Below, piece by piece: positions 53,017 through 64,000 of a DNA stretch of 64,000 nt. Under the pieces are notes generated by a model. It was not told where the DNA came from, ran no database searches, and saw nothing but the letters and a program-made list of their open reading frames with translations. A program made the position numbers and the translations under genes. Numbering within the stretch: position 1 is the stretch's first letter; each line of letters starts with the position of its first letter. This stretch comes from Hippophae tibetana (lineage: Eukaryota > Streptophyta > Magnoliopsida > Rosales > Elaeagnaceae), in the NCBI GenBank assembly GCA_037013495.1, contig CM072810.1:23381343-23445342 (forward strand), written 5' to 3'.

Positions 53017-54655
53017 CAGTTCGAATAATTTCCCAACTCATTCATTTAACAGTAAGTTCACAAGCCTTGTATATGGATTTAGCCAAGGTAACAATGGATT
53101 GAAAATGATAATGTACGCTAACAACGATTTTCTCAATCTACTTTTTTCCCAAATATGTGCATCCAAATTTTACGAGTAGTTGATAATGTTTGAAAAACCT
53201 GCATAGAATTTGTGCAAAATTTAATCCTCTTGCATGATATAGGGTGCAAAATTTCTGTTCACCTACATATTTCTAGATTTATTTATTTTTGCTCAAATCC
53301 CTATATGAGTGGTCTCCAAAATGTTTCAAGTTGCTTGGAAGAAATAAAACGGTAAATTCATTGAAATAATCGTTTTAGAGCTCGGATTACCTTTTTTTAA
53401 ATCCTAAAAAAAAGGTTTATTCTTTCTAAGAAATTTAGTAAATCTCTGGCAAAGTATAAATATTTTCTCTTCATTGGTATTAGATTCATAATTTTACACA
53501 ATTGTGTCAAAAATAGCTTTACTCAGACCACTATACTTGATGTCAATAAAGTCAAGCTCTTTCCGTCAGCGAAAGTGGATAGCTATCATCTTGGAAACAA
53601 GTGATGCAGTTCGAATAATTTCCCAACTCATTCATTTAACAGTAAGTTCACAGGCCTTGTATATGGATTTAGCCAAGGTAACAATGGCTTGAAAATGGTA
53701 ATGTAGGCTAACAACGATTTTCTCAATCTACTTTTTTTTCCAAGTTAGTGCATCCAAATTTTACTAGTAGTTGATAATGTTTGAAAAACCTGCATAGAAT
53801 TTGTGCAAGGTTTCATCCTCTTGCATGATATAGAGTGCAAAATTTCTGTTCACCTACATATTTCTAGATTTATTTATTTTTGCTCAAATCCCTATATGAG
53901 TGGTCTCCAAAATGTTTCAAGTTGCTTGGAAGAAATAAAACGGTAAATTCGTTGAAATAATCTTTTTAGAGCTCGGATTACCTTTTTTTAAATCCTAAAA
54001 AAAAGGTTTATTCTTACTAAGAAATTTAGTAAATCTCTGGCAAAGTATAAATATTATCTCTTCATTGGTATTAGATTCATAATTTGACACAATTGTGTCA
54101 AAAATAGCTTTACTCAGACCACTATACTTGATGTCAATAAAGTCAAGCTCTTTCCGTCAGCGAAAGTGGATAGCTATCATCTTGGAAACAAGTGATGCAG
54201 TTCGAATAATTTCCCAACTTATTCATTTAACAGTAAGTTCACAGGCCTTGTATATGGATTTAGCCAAGGTAACAATGGCTTGAAAATGGTAATGTAGGCT
54301 AACAACGATTTTCTCAATCTACTTTTTTTTCCAAATAAGTGCATCCAAATTTTACTAGTAGTTGATAATGTTTGAAAAACCTGCATAGAATTTGTGCCAG
54401 GTTTCATCCTCTTGCATGATATAGAGTGCAAAATTTCTGTTCACCTACATATTTCTAGATTTATTTATTTTTGCTCAAATCCCTATATGAGTGGTCTCCA
54501 AAATGTTTCAAGTTGCTTGGAAGAAATAAAACGGTAAATTCATTGAAATAATCTTTTTAGAACTCGGATTACCTTTTTTAAAATCCTAAAAAAAAGGTTT
54601 ATTCTTTCTAAGAAATTTAGTAAATCTCTGGCAAAGTATAGATATTTTCTCTTCA
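52731..54655 (+). repeat. 1,925-bp higher-order unit, copy 1, with aberrant 743-bp monomer
   Basis: The block holds a 743-bp unit (anchors 52731 and 52884) and two L units (53474, 54065). It repeats at 54656-56580 with a 1,925-bp offset, which is not a multiple of 590 because of the internal 153-bp duplication. Private changes here include cttgttgtc at 52794, ttattcattcta at 52675, and attttacacaattg at 53491, which breaks the palindrome. Confidence 0.9.
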
Positions 54656-54941
54656 TTGGTATTAGATTCATCATTTGACATAATTGTGTCAAAAATAGCT
54701 TTACTCAGACCACTATACTTGATGTCAATAAAGTCAAGCTCTTTCCGTCTGCGAAAGTGGATAGCTATCATCTTGGAAACAAGTGATGGTATAGATATTT
54801 TCTCTTCATTGGTATTAGATTCATCATTTGACACAATTGTGTCAAAAATAGCTTCACTCAGACCACTATACTTGATGTCAATAAAGTCAAGCTCTTTCCG
54901 TCTGCGAAAGTGGATAGCTATCATCTTGGAAACAAGTGATG
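54636..54941 (+). repeat. 153-bp direct duplication inside a monomer, second occurrence
   Basis: Same structure as 52711-53016, offset 1,925 bp, with the junction at 54788/54789. The two occurrences differ by private substitutions such as cttgatgtc here against cttgttgtc in the first. Confidence 0.92.
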
Positions 54942-56580
54942 CAGTTCGAATAATTTCCCAACTCATTCATTTAACAGTAAGTTCACAAGCCTTGTATATG
55001 GATTTAGCCAAGGTAACAATGGATTGAAAATGATAATGTACGCTAACAACGATTTTCTCAATCTACTTTTTTCCCAAATATGTGCATCCAAATTTTACGA
55101 GTAGTTGATAATGTTTGAAAAACCTGCATAGAATTTGTGCAAAATTTCATCCTCTTGCATGATATAGGGTGCAAAATTTCTGTTCACCTACATATTTCTA
55201 GATTTATTTATTTTTGCTCAAATCCCTATATGAGTGGTCTCCAAAATGTTTCAAGTTGCTTGGAAGAAATAAAACGGTAAATTCATTGAAATAATCTTTT
55301 TAGAGCTCGGATTACCTTTTTTTAAATCCTAAAAAAAAGGTTTATTCTTTCTAAGAAATTTAGTAAATCTCTGGCAAAGTATAAATATTTTCTCTTCATT
55401 GGTATTAGATTCATAATTTGACACAATTGTGTCAAAAATAGCTTTACTCAGACCACTATACTTGATGTCAATAAAGTCAAGCTCTTTCCGTCAGCGAAAG
55501 TGGATAGCTATCATCTTGGAAACAAGTGATGCAGTTCGAATAATTTCCCAACTCATTCATTTAACAGTAAGTTCACAGGCCTTGTATATGGATTTAGCCA
55601 AGGTAACAATGGCTTGAAAATGGTAATGTAGGCTAACAACGATTTTCTCAATCTACTTTTTTTTCCAAATATGTCCATCCAAATTTTACGAGTAGTTGAT
55701 AATGTTTGAAAAACCTGCATAGAATTTGTGCAAGGTTTCATCCTCTTGCATGATATAGAGTGCAAAATTTCTGTTCACCTACATATTTCTAGATTTATTT
55801 ATTTTTGCTCAAATGCCTATATGAGTGGTCTCCAAAATGTTTCAAGTTGCTTGGAAGAAATAAAACGGTAAATTCATTGAAATAATCTTTTTAGAGCTCG
55901 GATTACCTTTTTTTAAATCCTAAAAAAAAGGTTTATTCTTTCTAAGAAATTTAGTAAATCTCTGGCAAAGTATAAATATTTTCTCTTCATTGGTATTAGA
56001 TTCATAATTTGACACAATTGTGTCAAAAATAGCTTTACTCAGACCACTATACTTGATGTCAATAAAGTCAAGCTCTTTCCGTCAGCGAAAGTGGATAGCT
56101 ATCATCTTGGAAACAAGTGATGCAGTTCGAATAATTTCCCAACTCATTCATTTAACAGTAAGTTCACAGGCCTTGTATATGGATTTAGCCAAGGTAACAA
56201 TGGCTTGAAAATGGTAATGTAGGCTAACAACGATTTTCTCAATCTACTTTTTTTTCCAAATATGTGCATCCAAATTTTACGAGTAGTTGATAATGTTTGA
56301 AAAACCTGCATAGAATTTGTGCAAGGTTTCATCCTCTTGCATGATATAGAGTGCAAAATTTCTGTTCACCTACATATTTCTAGATTTATTTATTTTTGCT
56401 CAAATGCCTATATGAGTGGTCTCCAAAATGTTTCAAGTTGCTTGGAAAAAATAAAACGGTAAATTCATTGAAATAATCTTTTTAGAGCTCGGATTACCTT
56501 TTTTTAAATCCTAAAAAAAAGGTTTATTCTTTCTAAGAAATTTAGTAAATCTCTGGCAAAGTATAAATATTTTCTCTTCA
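54656..56580 (+). repeat. 1,925-bp higher-order unit, copy 2
   Basis: Anchors: 54656, 54809, 55399 L, 55990 L. The breakpoint of the 153-bp duplication is at the same base as in copy 1 and both halves have the same subtypes, so the aberrant unit arose once and was then copied. The leader of 54656 mixes L-type (aaatccctat) and C-type (aactcgg, ttttttaaaatcc) marks. Confidence 0.9.
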
Positions 56581-59500
56581 TTGGTATTAGATTCATAATT
56601 TGACAATATTGTGTCAAAAATAGCTTCACTCAGACCACTATACTTGATGTCAATAAATTCAAGCTCTTTCCGTCAGCGAAAGTGGATAGCTATCATCTTG
56701 GAAACAAGTGATGCAGTTCGAATAATTTCCCAACTCATTCATTTAACAGTAAGTTCACAGGCCTTGTATATGGATTTAGCCAAGGTAACAATGGCTTGAA
56801 AATGGTAATGTAGGCTAACAACGATTTTCTCAATCTACTTTTTTTTCCAAATATGTGCATCCAAATTTTACTAGTAGTTGATAATGTTTGAAAAACCTGC
56901 ATAGAATTTGTGCAAGGTTTCATCCTCTTGCATGATATAGAGTGCAAAATTTCTGTTCACCTACATATTTCTAGATTTATTTATTTTTGCTCAAATCCCT
57001 ATATGAGTGGTCTCCAAAATGTTTCAAGTTGCTTGGAAGAAATAAAACGGTAAATTCATTGAAATAATCTTTTTAGAGCTCGGATTACCTTTTTTTAAAT
57101 CCTAAAAAAAAGGTTTATTCTTTCTAAGAAATTTAGTAAATCTCTGGCAAAGTATAAATATTTTCTCTTCATTGGTATTAGATTCATAATTTGACACAAT
57201 TGTGTCAAAAATAGCTTCACTCAGACCACTATACTTGATGTCAATAAATTCAAGCTCTTTCCGTCAGCGAAAGTGGATAGCTATCATCTTGGAAACAAGT
57301 GATGCAGTTCGAATAATTTCCCAACTCATTCATTTAACAGTAAGTTCACAGGCCTTGTATATGGATTTAGCCAAGGTAACAATGGCTTGAAAATGGTAAT
57401 GTAGGCTAACAACGATTTTCTCAATCTACTTTTTTTTCCAAATATGTGCATCCAAATTTTACTAGTAGTTGATAATGTTTGAAAAACCTGCATAGAATTT
57501 GTGCAAGGTTTCATCCTCTTGCATGATATAGGGTGCAAAATTTCTGTTCACCTACATATTTCTAGATTTATTTATTTTTGCTCAAATCCCTATATGAGTG
57601 GTCTCCAAAATGTTTCAAGTTGCTTGGAAGAAATAAAACGGTAAATTCATTGAAATAATCTTTTTAGAGCTCGGATTACCTTTTTTTAAATCCTAAAAAA
57701 AAGGTTTATTCTTTCTAAGAAATTTAGTAAATCTCTGGCAAAGTATAAATATTTTCTCTTCATTGGTATTAGATTCATAATTTGACACAATTGTGTCAAA
57801 AATAGCTTTACTCAGACCACTATACTTGATGTCAATAAAGTCAAGCTCTTTCCGTCAGCGAGAGTGGATAGCTATCATCTTGGAAACAAGTGATGCAGTT
57901 CGAATAATTTCCCAACTCATTCATTTAACAGTAAGTTCACAGGCCTTGTATATGGATTTAGCCAAGGTAAAAATGGCTTGAAAATGGTAATGTAGGCTAA
58001 CAACGATTTTCTCAATCTACTTTTTTTTCCAAATATGTGCATCCAAATTTTACGAGTAGTTGATAATGTTTGAAAAACCTGCATAGAATTTGTGCAAGGT
58101 TTCATCCTCTTGCATGATATAGAGTGCAAAATTTCTGTTCACCTACATATTTCTAGATTTATTTATTTTTGCTCAAATCCCTATATGAGTGGTCTCCAAA
58201 ATGTTTCAAGTTGCTTGGAAGAAATAAAACGGTAAATTCATTGAAATAATCTTTTTAGAGCTCGGATTACCTTTTTTTAAATCCTAAAAAAAAGGTTTAT
58301 TCTTTCTAAGAAATTTAGTAAATCTCTGGCAAAGTATAAATATTTTCTCTTCATTGGTATTAGATTCATAATTTGACACAATTGTGTCAAAAATAGCTTT
58401 ACTCAGACCACTATACTTGATGTCAATAAAGTCAAGCTCTTTCCGTCAGCGAAAGTGGATAGCTATCATCTTGGAAACAAGTGATGCAGTTCGAATAATT
58501 TCCCAACTCATTCATTTAACAGTAAGTTCACAGGCCTTGTATATGGATTTAGCCAAGGTAACAATGGCTTGAAAATGGTAATGTAGGCTAACAACGATTT
58601 TCTCAATCTACTTTTTTTTCCAAATAAGTGCATCCAAATTTTACGAGTAGTTGATAATGTTTGAAAAACCTGCATAGAATTTGTGCAAGGTTTCATCCTC
58701 TTGCATGATATAGAGTGCAAAATTTCTGTTCACCTACATATTTCTAGATTTATTTATTTTTGCTCAAATGCCTATATGAGTGGTCTCCAAAATGTTTCAA
58801 GTTGCTTGGAAGAAATAAAACGGTAAATTCATTGAAATAATCTTTTTAGAGCTCGGATTACCTTTTTTTAAATCCTAAAAAAAAGGTTTATTCTTTCTAA
58901 GAAATTTAGTAAATCTCTGGCAAAGTATAGATATTTTCTCTTCATTGGTATTAGATTCATAATTTGACACAATTGTGTCAAAAATAGCTTTACTCAGACC
59001 ACTATACTTGATGTCAATAAATTCAAGCTCTTTCCGTCAGCGAAAGTGGATAGCTATCATCTTGGAAACAAGTGATGCAGTTCGAATAATTTCCCAACTC
59101 ATTCATTTAACAGTAAGTGCACAGGCCTTGTATATGGATTTAGCCAAGGTAACAATGGCTTGAAAATGGTAATGTAGGCTAACAACGATTTTCTCAATCT
59201 ACTTTTTTTTCCAAATAAGTGCATCCAAATTTTACTAGTAGTTGATAATGTTTGAAAAACCTGCATAGAATTTGTGCAAGGTTTCATCCTCTTGCATGAT
59301 ATACAGTGCAAAATTTATGTTCACCTACATATTTCTAGATTTATTTATTTTTCCTCAAATGCCTATATGAGTGGTCTCCAAAATGTTTCAAGTTGCTTGG
59401 AAGAAATAAAATGGTAAATTCATTGAAATAATCTTTTTAGAGCTCGGATTACCTTTTTTTAAATCCTAAAAAAAAGGTTTATTCTTTCTAAGAAATTTAG

Positions 59501-61308
59501 TAAATCTCTGGCAAAGTATAAATATTTTCTCTTCATTGGTATTAGATTCATAATTTGACACAATTGTGTCAAAAATAGCTTTACTCAGACCACTATACTT
59601 GATGTCAATAAATTCAAGCTCTTTCCGTCAGCGAAAGTGGATAGCTATCATCTTGGAAACAAGTGATGCAGTTCGAATAATTTCCCAACTCATTCATTTA
59701 ACAGTAAGTTCACAGGCCTTGTATATGGATTTAGCCAAGGTAACAATGGCTTGAAAATGGTAATGTACGCTAACAACGATTTTCTCAATCTACTTTTTTT
59801 TCCAAATATGTGCATCCAAATTTTACGAGTAGTTGATAATGTTTGAAAAACCTGCATAGAATTTGTGCAAGGTTTCATCCTCTTGCATGATATAGAGTGC
59901 AAAATTTCTGTTCACCTACATATTTCTAGATTTATTTATTTTTGCTCAAATGCCTATATGAGTGGTCTCCAAAATGTTTCAAGTTGCTTGGAAGAAATAA
60001 AACGATAAATTCATTGAAATAATCTTTTTAGAGCTCGGATTACCTTTTTTTAAATCCTAAAAAAAAGGTTTATTCTTTCTAAGAAATTTAGTAAATCTCT
60101 GGCAAAGTATAAATATTTTCTCTTCATTGGTATTAGATTCATAATTTGACACAATTGTGTCAAAAATAGATTTACTCAGACCACTATACTTGATGTCAAT
60201 AAAGTCAAGCTCTTTCCGTCAGCGAAAGTGGATAGCTATCATCTTGGAAACAAGTGATGCAGTTCGAATAATTTCCGAACTCATTCATTTAACAGTAAGT
60301 GCACAGGCCTTGTATATGGATTTAGCCAAGGTAACAATGGCTTGAAAATGGTAATGTAGGCTAACAACGATTTTCTCAATCTACTTTTTTTTTCCAAATA
60401 AGTGCATCCAAATTTTACTAGTAGTTTATAATGTTTGAAAAACCTGCATAGAATTTGTGCAAGGTTTCATCCTCTTGCATGATATAGAGTGCAAAATTTC
60501 TGTTCACCTACATATTTCTAGATTTATTTATTTTTGCTCAAATGCCTATATGAGTGGTCTCCAAAATGTTTCAAGTTGCTTGGAAGAAATAAAATGGTAA
60601 ATTCATTGAAATAATCTTTTTAGAGTTCGGATTACCTTTTTTTAAATCCTAAAAAAAAGGTTTATTCTTTCTAAGAAATTTAGTAAATCTCTGGCAAAGT
60701 ATAAATATTTTCTCTTCATTGGTATTAGATTCATAATTTGACACAATTGTGTCAAAAATAGCTTTACTCAGACCACTATACTTGATGTCAATAAATTCAA
60801 GCTCTTTCCGTCAGCGAAAGTGGATAGCTATCATCTTGGAAACAAGTGATGCAGTTCGAATAATTTCCCAACTCATTCATTTAACAGGAAGTTCACAGGC
60901 CTTGTATATGGATTTAGCCAAGGTAACAATGGCTTGAAAATGGTAATGTACGCTAACAACGATTTTCTCAATCTACTTTTTTTTCCAAATATTGCATCCA
61001 AATTTTACGAGTAGTTGATAATGTTTGAAAAACCTGCATAGAATTTGTGCAAGGTTTCATCCTCTTGCATGATATAGAGTGCAAAATTTCTGTTCACCTA
61101 CATATTTCTAGATTTATTTATTTTTGCTCAAATGACTATATGAGTGGTCTCCAAAATGTTTCAAGTTTCTTGGAAGAAATAAAACGGTAAATTCATTGAA
61201 ATAATCTTTTTAGAACTCGGATTACCTTTTTTAAAATCCTAAAAAAAAGGTTTATTCTTTCTAAGAAATTTAGTAAATCTCTGGCAAAGTATAGATATTT
61301 TCTCTTCA
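56581..61308 (+). repeat. Monomeric stretch of L and S units
   Basis: Anchors: 56581 S, 57172 S, 57763, 58354, 58945, 59536, 60127, 60719, all L-like. Spacing is an almost constant 591 bp, 592 once where the T run at 60385 is one longer. All carry cataatt and tcagcg, and most have tataaat. Single variants (aaattcaag, actagtag, agtgcac, aaatatgtgc) are shuffled among units without a clear period, so no higher-order repeat is evident. D, C, Q, T and V units are absent. A one-base loss gives aaatattgcatcc at 60989. Confidence 0.85.
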
Positions 61309-64000
61309 TTGGTATTAGATTCATCATTTGACATAATTGTGTCAAAAATAGCTTTACTTAGACCACTATACTTGATGTCAATAAACTCAAGCTCTTTCCG
61401 TCTGCGAAAGTGGATAGCTATCATCTTGGAAACAAGTGATGCAGTTCGAATAATTTCCCAACTGATTCATTTAACAGTAAGTGCACAGGCCTTGTATATG
61501 GATTTAGCCAAGGTAACAATGGCTTGAAAATGATAATGTAGGCTAACAACGATTTTCTCAATCTACATTTTTCCCAAATAAGTGCATCCAAATTTTACGA
61601 GTAGTTGATAATGTTTGCAAAACCTGCATAGAATTTGTGCAAGGTTTCATCCTCTTGCATGATATAGAGTGCAAAATTTTTGTTCACCTACATATTTCTA
61701 GATTTATTTATTTTTGCCCAAATGCCTATATGAGTGGTCTCCAAAATGATTCAAGTTGCTTGGAAGAAATGAAATGGTAAATTCATTGAAATAATCATTT
61801 TAGAGCTCGGATTACCTTTTTTTAAAATCCTAAAAAAAGGTTTATTCTTTCTAAGAAATTTAGTAAATCTGTGGCAAAGTATAGATATTTTCTCTTCATT
61901 GGTATTAGATTCATCATTTGACACAATTGTGTCAAAAATAGCTTCACTCAGACCACTATACTTGATGTCAATAAAGTCAAGCTCTTTCCGTCTGCGAAAG
62001 TGGATAGCTATCATCTTGGAAACAAGTGATGCAGTTCGAATAATTTCCCAACTCATTCATTTAACAGTAAGTTCACAGGCCTTGTATATGGATTTAGCCA
62101 AGGTAACAATGGCTTGAAAATGATAATGTACGCTAACAACGATTTTCTCAATCTAGTTTTTTCCCAAATATGTGCATCCAAATTTTACGAGTAGTTGATA
62201 ATGTTTGAAAAACCTGCATAGAATTTGTGCAAAATTTCATCCTCTTGCATGATATAGGGTGCAAAATTTCTGTTCACCTACATATTTCTAGATTTATTTA
62301 TTTTTGCTCAAATCCCTATATGAGTGGTCTCCAAAATGTTTCAAGTTGCTTGGAAGAAATAAAACGGTAAATTCATTGAAATAATCTTTTTAGAGCTCGG
62401 ATTACCTTTTTTTAAATCCTAAAAAAAAGGTTTATTCTTTCTAAGAAATTTAGTAAATCTCTGGCAAAGTATAAATATTTTCTCTTCATTGGTATTAGAT
62501 TCATAATTTGACACAATTGTGTCAAAAATAGCTTTACTCAGACCACTATACTTGATGTCAATAAAGTCAAGCTCTTTCCGTCTGCGAAAGTGGATAGCTA
62601 TCATCTTGGAAACAAGTGATGCAGTTCGAATAATTTGCCAACTCATTCATTTAACAGTAAGTGCACAGGCCTTGTATATGGATTTAGCCAAGGTAAAAAT
62701 GGCTTGAAAATGGTAATGTAGGCTAACAACGATTTTCTCAATCTACTTTTTTTTCCAAATAAGTGCATCCAAATTTTTCTAGGAGTTGATAATGTTTGAA
62801 AAACCTGCATAGAATTTGTGCAAAATATCATCCTCTTGCATGATATAGGGTGCAAAATTTCTGTTCACCTACATATTTCTAGATTTATTTATTTTTGCTC
62901 AAATCCCTATATGAGTGGTCTCCAAAATGTTTCAAGTTGCTTGGAAGAAATAAAATGGTAAATTCATTGAAATAATCTTTTTAGAGCTCGGATTACCTTT
63001 TTTTAAATCCTAAAAAAAAGGTTTAATCTTTCTATGAAATTTAGTAAATCTCTGGCAAAGTATAAATATTTTCTCTTCATTGGTATTAGATTCGTAATTT
63101 GACACAATTGTGTCAAAAATAGCTTTACTCAGACCACTATACTTGATGTCAATAAAGTCAAGCTCTTTCCGTCAGCGAAAGTGGATAGCTATCATCTTGG
63201 AAACAAGTGATGCAGTTCGAATAATTTCCGAACTCATTCATTTAACAGTAAGTGCACAGGCCTTGTATATGGATTTAGCCAAGGTAACAATGGCTTGAAA
63301 ATGGTAATGTACGCTAACAACGATTTTCTCAATCTACTTTTTTTTCCAAATATGTGCATCCAAATTTTACGAGTAGTTGATAATGTTTGAAAAACCTGCA
63401 TAGAATTTGTGCAAGGTTTCATCCTCTTGCATGATATAGAGTGCAAAATTTCTGTTCACCTACATATTTCTAGATTTATTTATTTTTGCTCAAATGCCTA
63501 TATGAGTGGTCTCCAAAATGTTTCAAGTTGCTTGGAAGAAATAAAACGGTAAATTCATTGAAATAATCTTTTTAGAGCTCGGATTACCTTTTTTTAAATC
63601 CTAAAAAAAGGTTTATTCTTTCTATGAAATTTAGTAAATCTCTGGCAAAGTATAAATATTTTCTCTTCATTGGTATTAGATTCATAATTTGACACAATTG
63701 TGTCAAAAATAGCTTTACTCAGACCACTATACTTGATGTCAATAAATTCAAGCTCTTTCCGTCAGCGAAAGTGGATAGCTATCATCTTGGAAACAAGTGA
63801 TGCAGTTCGAATAATTTCCCAACTCATTCATTTAACAGTAAGTGCACAGGCCTTGTATATGGATTTAGCCAAGGTAACAATGGCTTGAAAATGGTAATGT
63901 ACGCTAACAACGATTTTCTCAATCTACTTTTTTTTCCAAATATGTGCATCCAAATTTTACGAGTAGTTGATAATGTTTGAAAAACCTGCATAGAATTTGT
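61309..64000 (+). repeat. Right-edge block: C, D-like, K, L, L units
   Basis: Anchors: 61309 C (with a private ataaactcaag), 61899 (agcttcact, tctgcg, tail tgtacgc), 62489 K (tail tttttctaggag, private aatttgcc), 63080 L (with aatttccgaac, shared with 60127, and a private ttcgtaattt), 63670 L. The last unit is cut after 331 bp. C and K units reappear here after the plain L/S run, so the subtype change is not a one-way gradient to the array edge. The array continues beyond the window. Confidence 0.85.

Larger units (their letters stand above)
1..64000 (+). repeat. Satellite DNA array, ~590-bp monomer, head to tail
   Basis: The same unit recurs without interruption across the window, always in the same orientation. 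The ttggtattag anchor lies at 206, 797, 1386, 1976, 2567 and so on to 63670, with steps of 586-592 bp. The exceptions are two 153-bp steps at 52731 and 54656. Units differ by scattered substitutions and by length changes in one A/T tract, and linked variants define subtypes arranged in higher-order repeats. No intervening unique sequence, transposon, telomere motif or gene was seen. Long arrays with nested higher-order structure are typical of eukaryotic heterochromatin; I infer that setting, since nothing in the sequence names the organism or the chromosomal site. The family is not one I recognise. Confidence 0.98.

Noticed and set aside
52661..53102. Longest open frames in the window (126 codons minus, 123 codons plus) as candidate genes
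   Set aside because: They arise from the 153-bp in-frame internal duplication of satellite sequence. Homologous frames in other units are broken by stops (tcagcg, cataatt) and by A/T-run length changes.
1..64000. CRISPR array, because of regular repetition
   Set aside because: The repeated unit is the whole ~590 bp with no unique spacers; no cas genes are present.
1..64000. CENP-B box or telomere-type repeats
   Set aside because: No match to the CENP-B core pattern (TTCG followed by A and CGGG at the right spacing) on either strand; gttcgaataattt shares only TTCG. No tandem TTTAGGG, TTAGGG or TTAGG was seen.
1..64000. LTRs or tandem copies of an intact mobile element
   Set aside because: Units have no terminal TG/CA inverted ends, primer-binding site, polypurine tract or polymerase domain, and no target-site duplications are visible.
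1..64000. Assembly artefact creating false duplications
   Set aside because: Not fully excluded, but each duplicated block carries private substitutions and block ends fall inside units with subtype changes, which simple read-stitching would not make.

Overview
The whole 64-kb window is one head-to-tail satellite DNA array. A unit of about 590 bp (range 586-592 bp, mostly 590-591) repeats from the first to the last base in one orientation. I placed a fixed anchor (the ttggtattag element) about 110 times: roughly 108 regular units, two extra partial units from an internal duplication, and a cut unit at each edge. I see no unique DNA, transposon insertion, inversion, RNA gene or credible protein-coding gene. 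The DNA is A+T-rich (about 30-33% G+C by eye). An array this long, with higher-order structure, points to heterochromatin (pericentromere, centromere or subtelomere) of a eukaryotic chromosome. I do not recognise the family or species. A weak gag-like look on the minus strand would fit a plant, but this is unproven.

Units differ by a few percent and fall into recurring subtypes, defined here by linked variants. C: gacataattg, agctttact, tctgcg. D: catctttgaaac and a tail gatgatgtacgc. I/Q: upstream gtctttaaaatg and aactcag; I has catacc, Q has tcagcg. H: ccaatatg, cacatgcc. T: atttgtatt, gtctataaag. V: tcagcg, ttggtaacaag. L: tataaat, cataatt, agctttact, tcagcg. A: L with cagagc. R: L-like with cttctaag and ctgcagcg. 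K: L-like with tctgcg and tail tttttctaggag. S: L-like with agcttcact. Y: D-derived with gtgctgcag and acaatgtattg. X: C-derived with gtgttaaaa and aagctttttcc.

Layout. 0-16.7 kb: C, D, I and H units, with a 2.08-kb segment repeated five units away and a trimer (1,771 bp) repeated about twice. 16.7-39.5 kb: a nine-unit higher-order repeat, Q T D C V L R D C (5,313 bp), with shortened versions. A 7.67-kb segment of it recurs 14,159-14,160 bp away. 39.5-42.1 kb: transition with recombinant units. 42.1-52.7 kb: a second higher-order pattern (K S C-like Y X ...; offset 5,313-5,314 bp). 52.7-56.6 kb: a 1,925-bp repeat whose first member is an aberrant 743-bp unit with a 153-bp internal duplication. 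56.6-64 kb: mostly plain L/S units with little higher-order order.

Nothing here works as a gene set. The content of interest is the array's recombination record, a conserved 20-bp palindrome and A/T hairpin per unit, and antisense open frames that might descend from a retroelement fragment.
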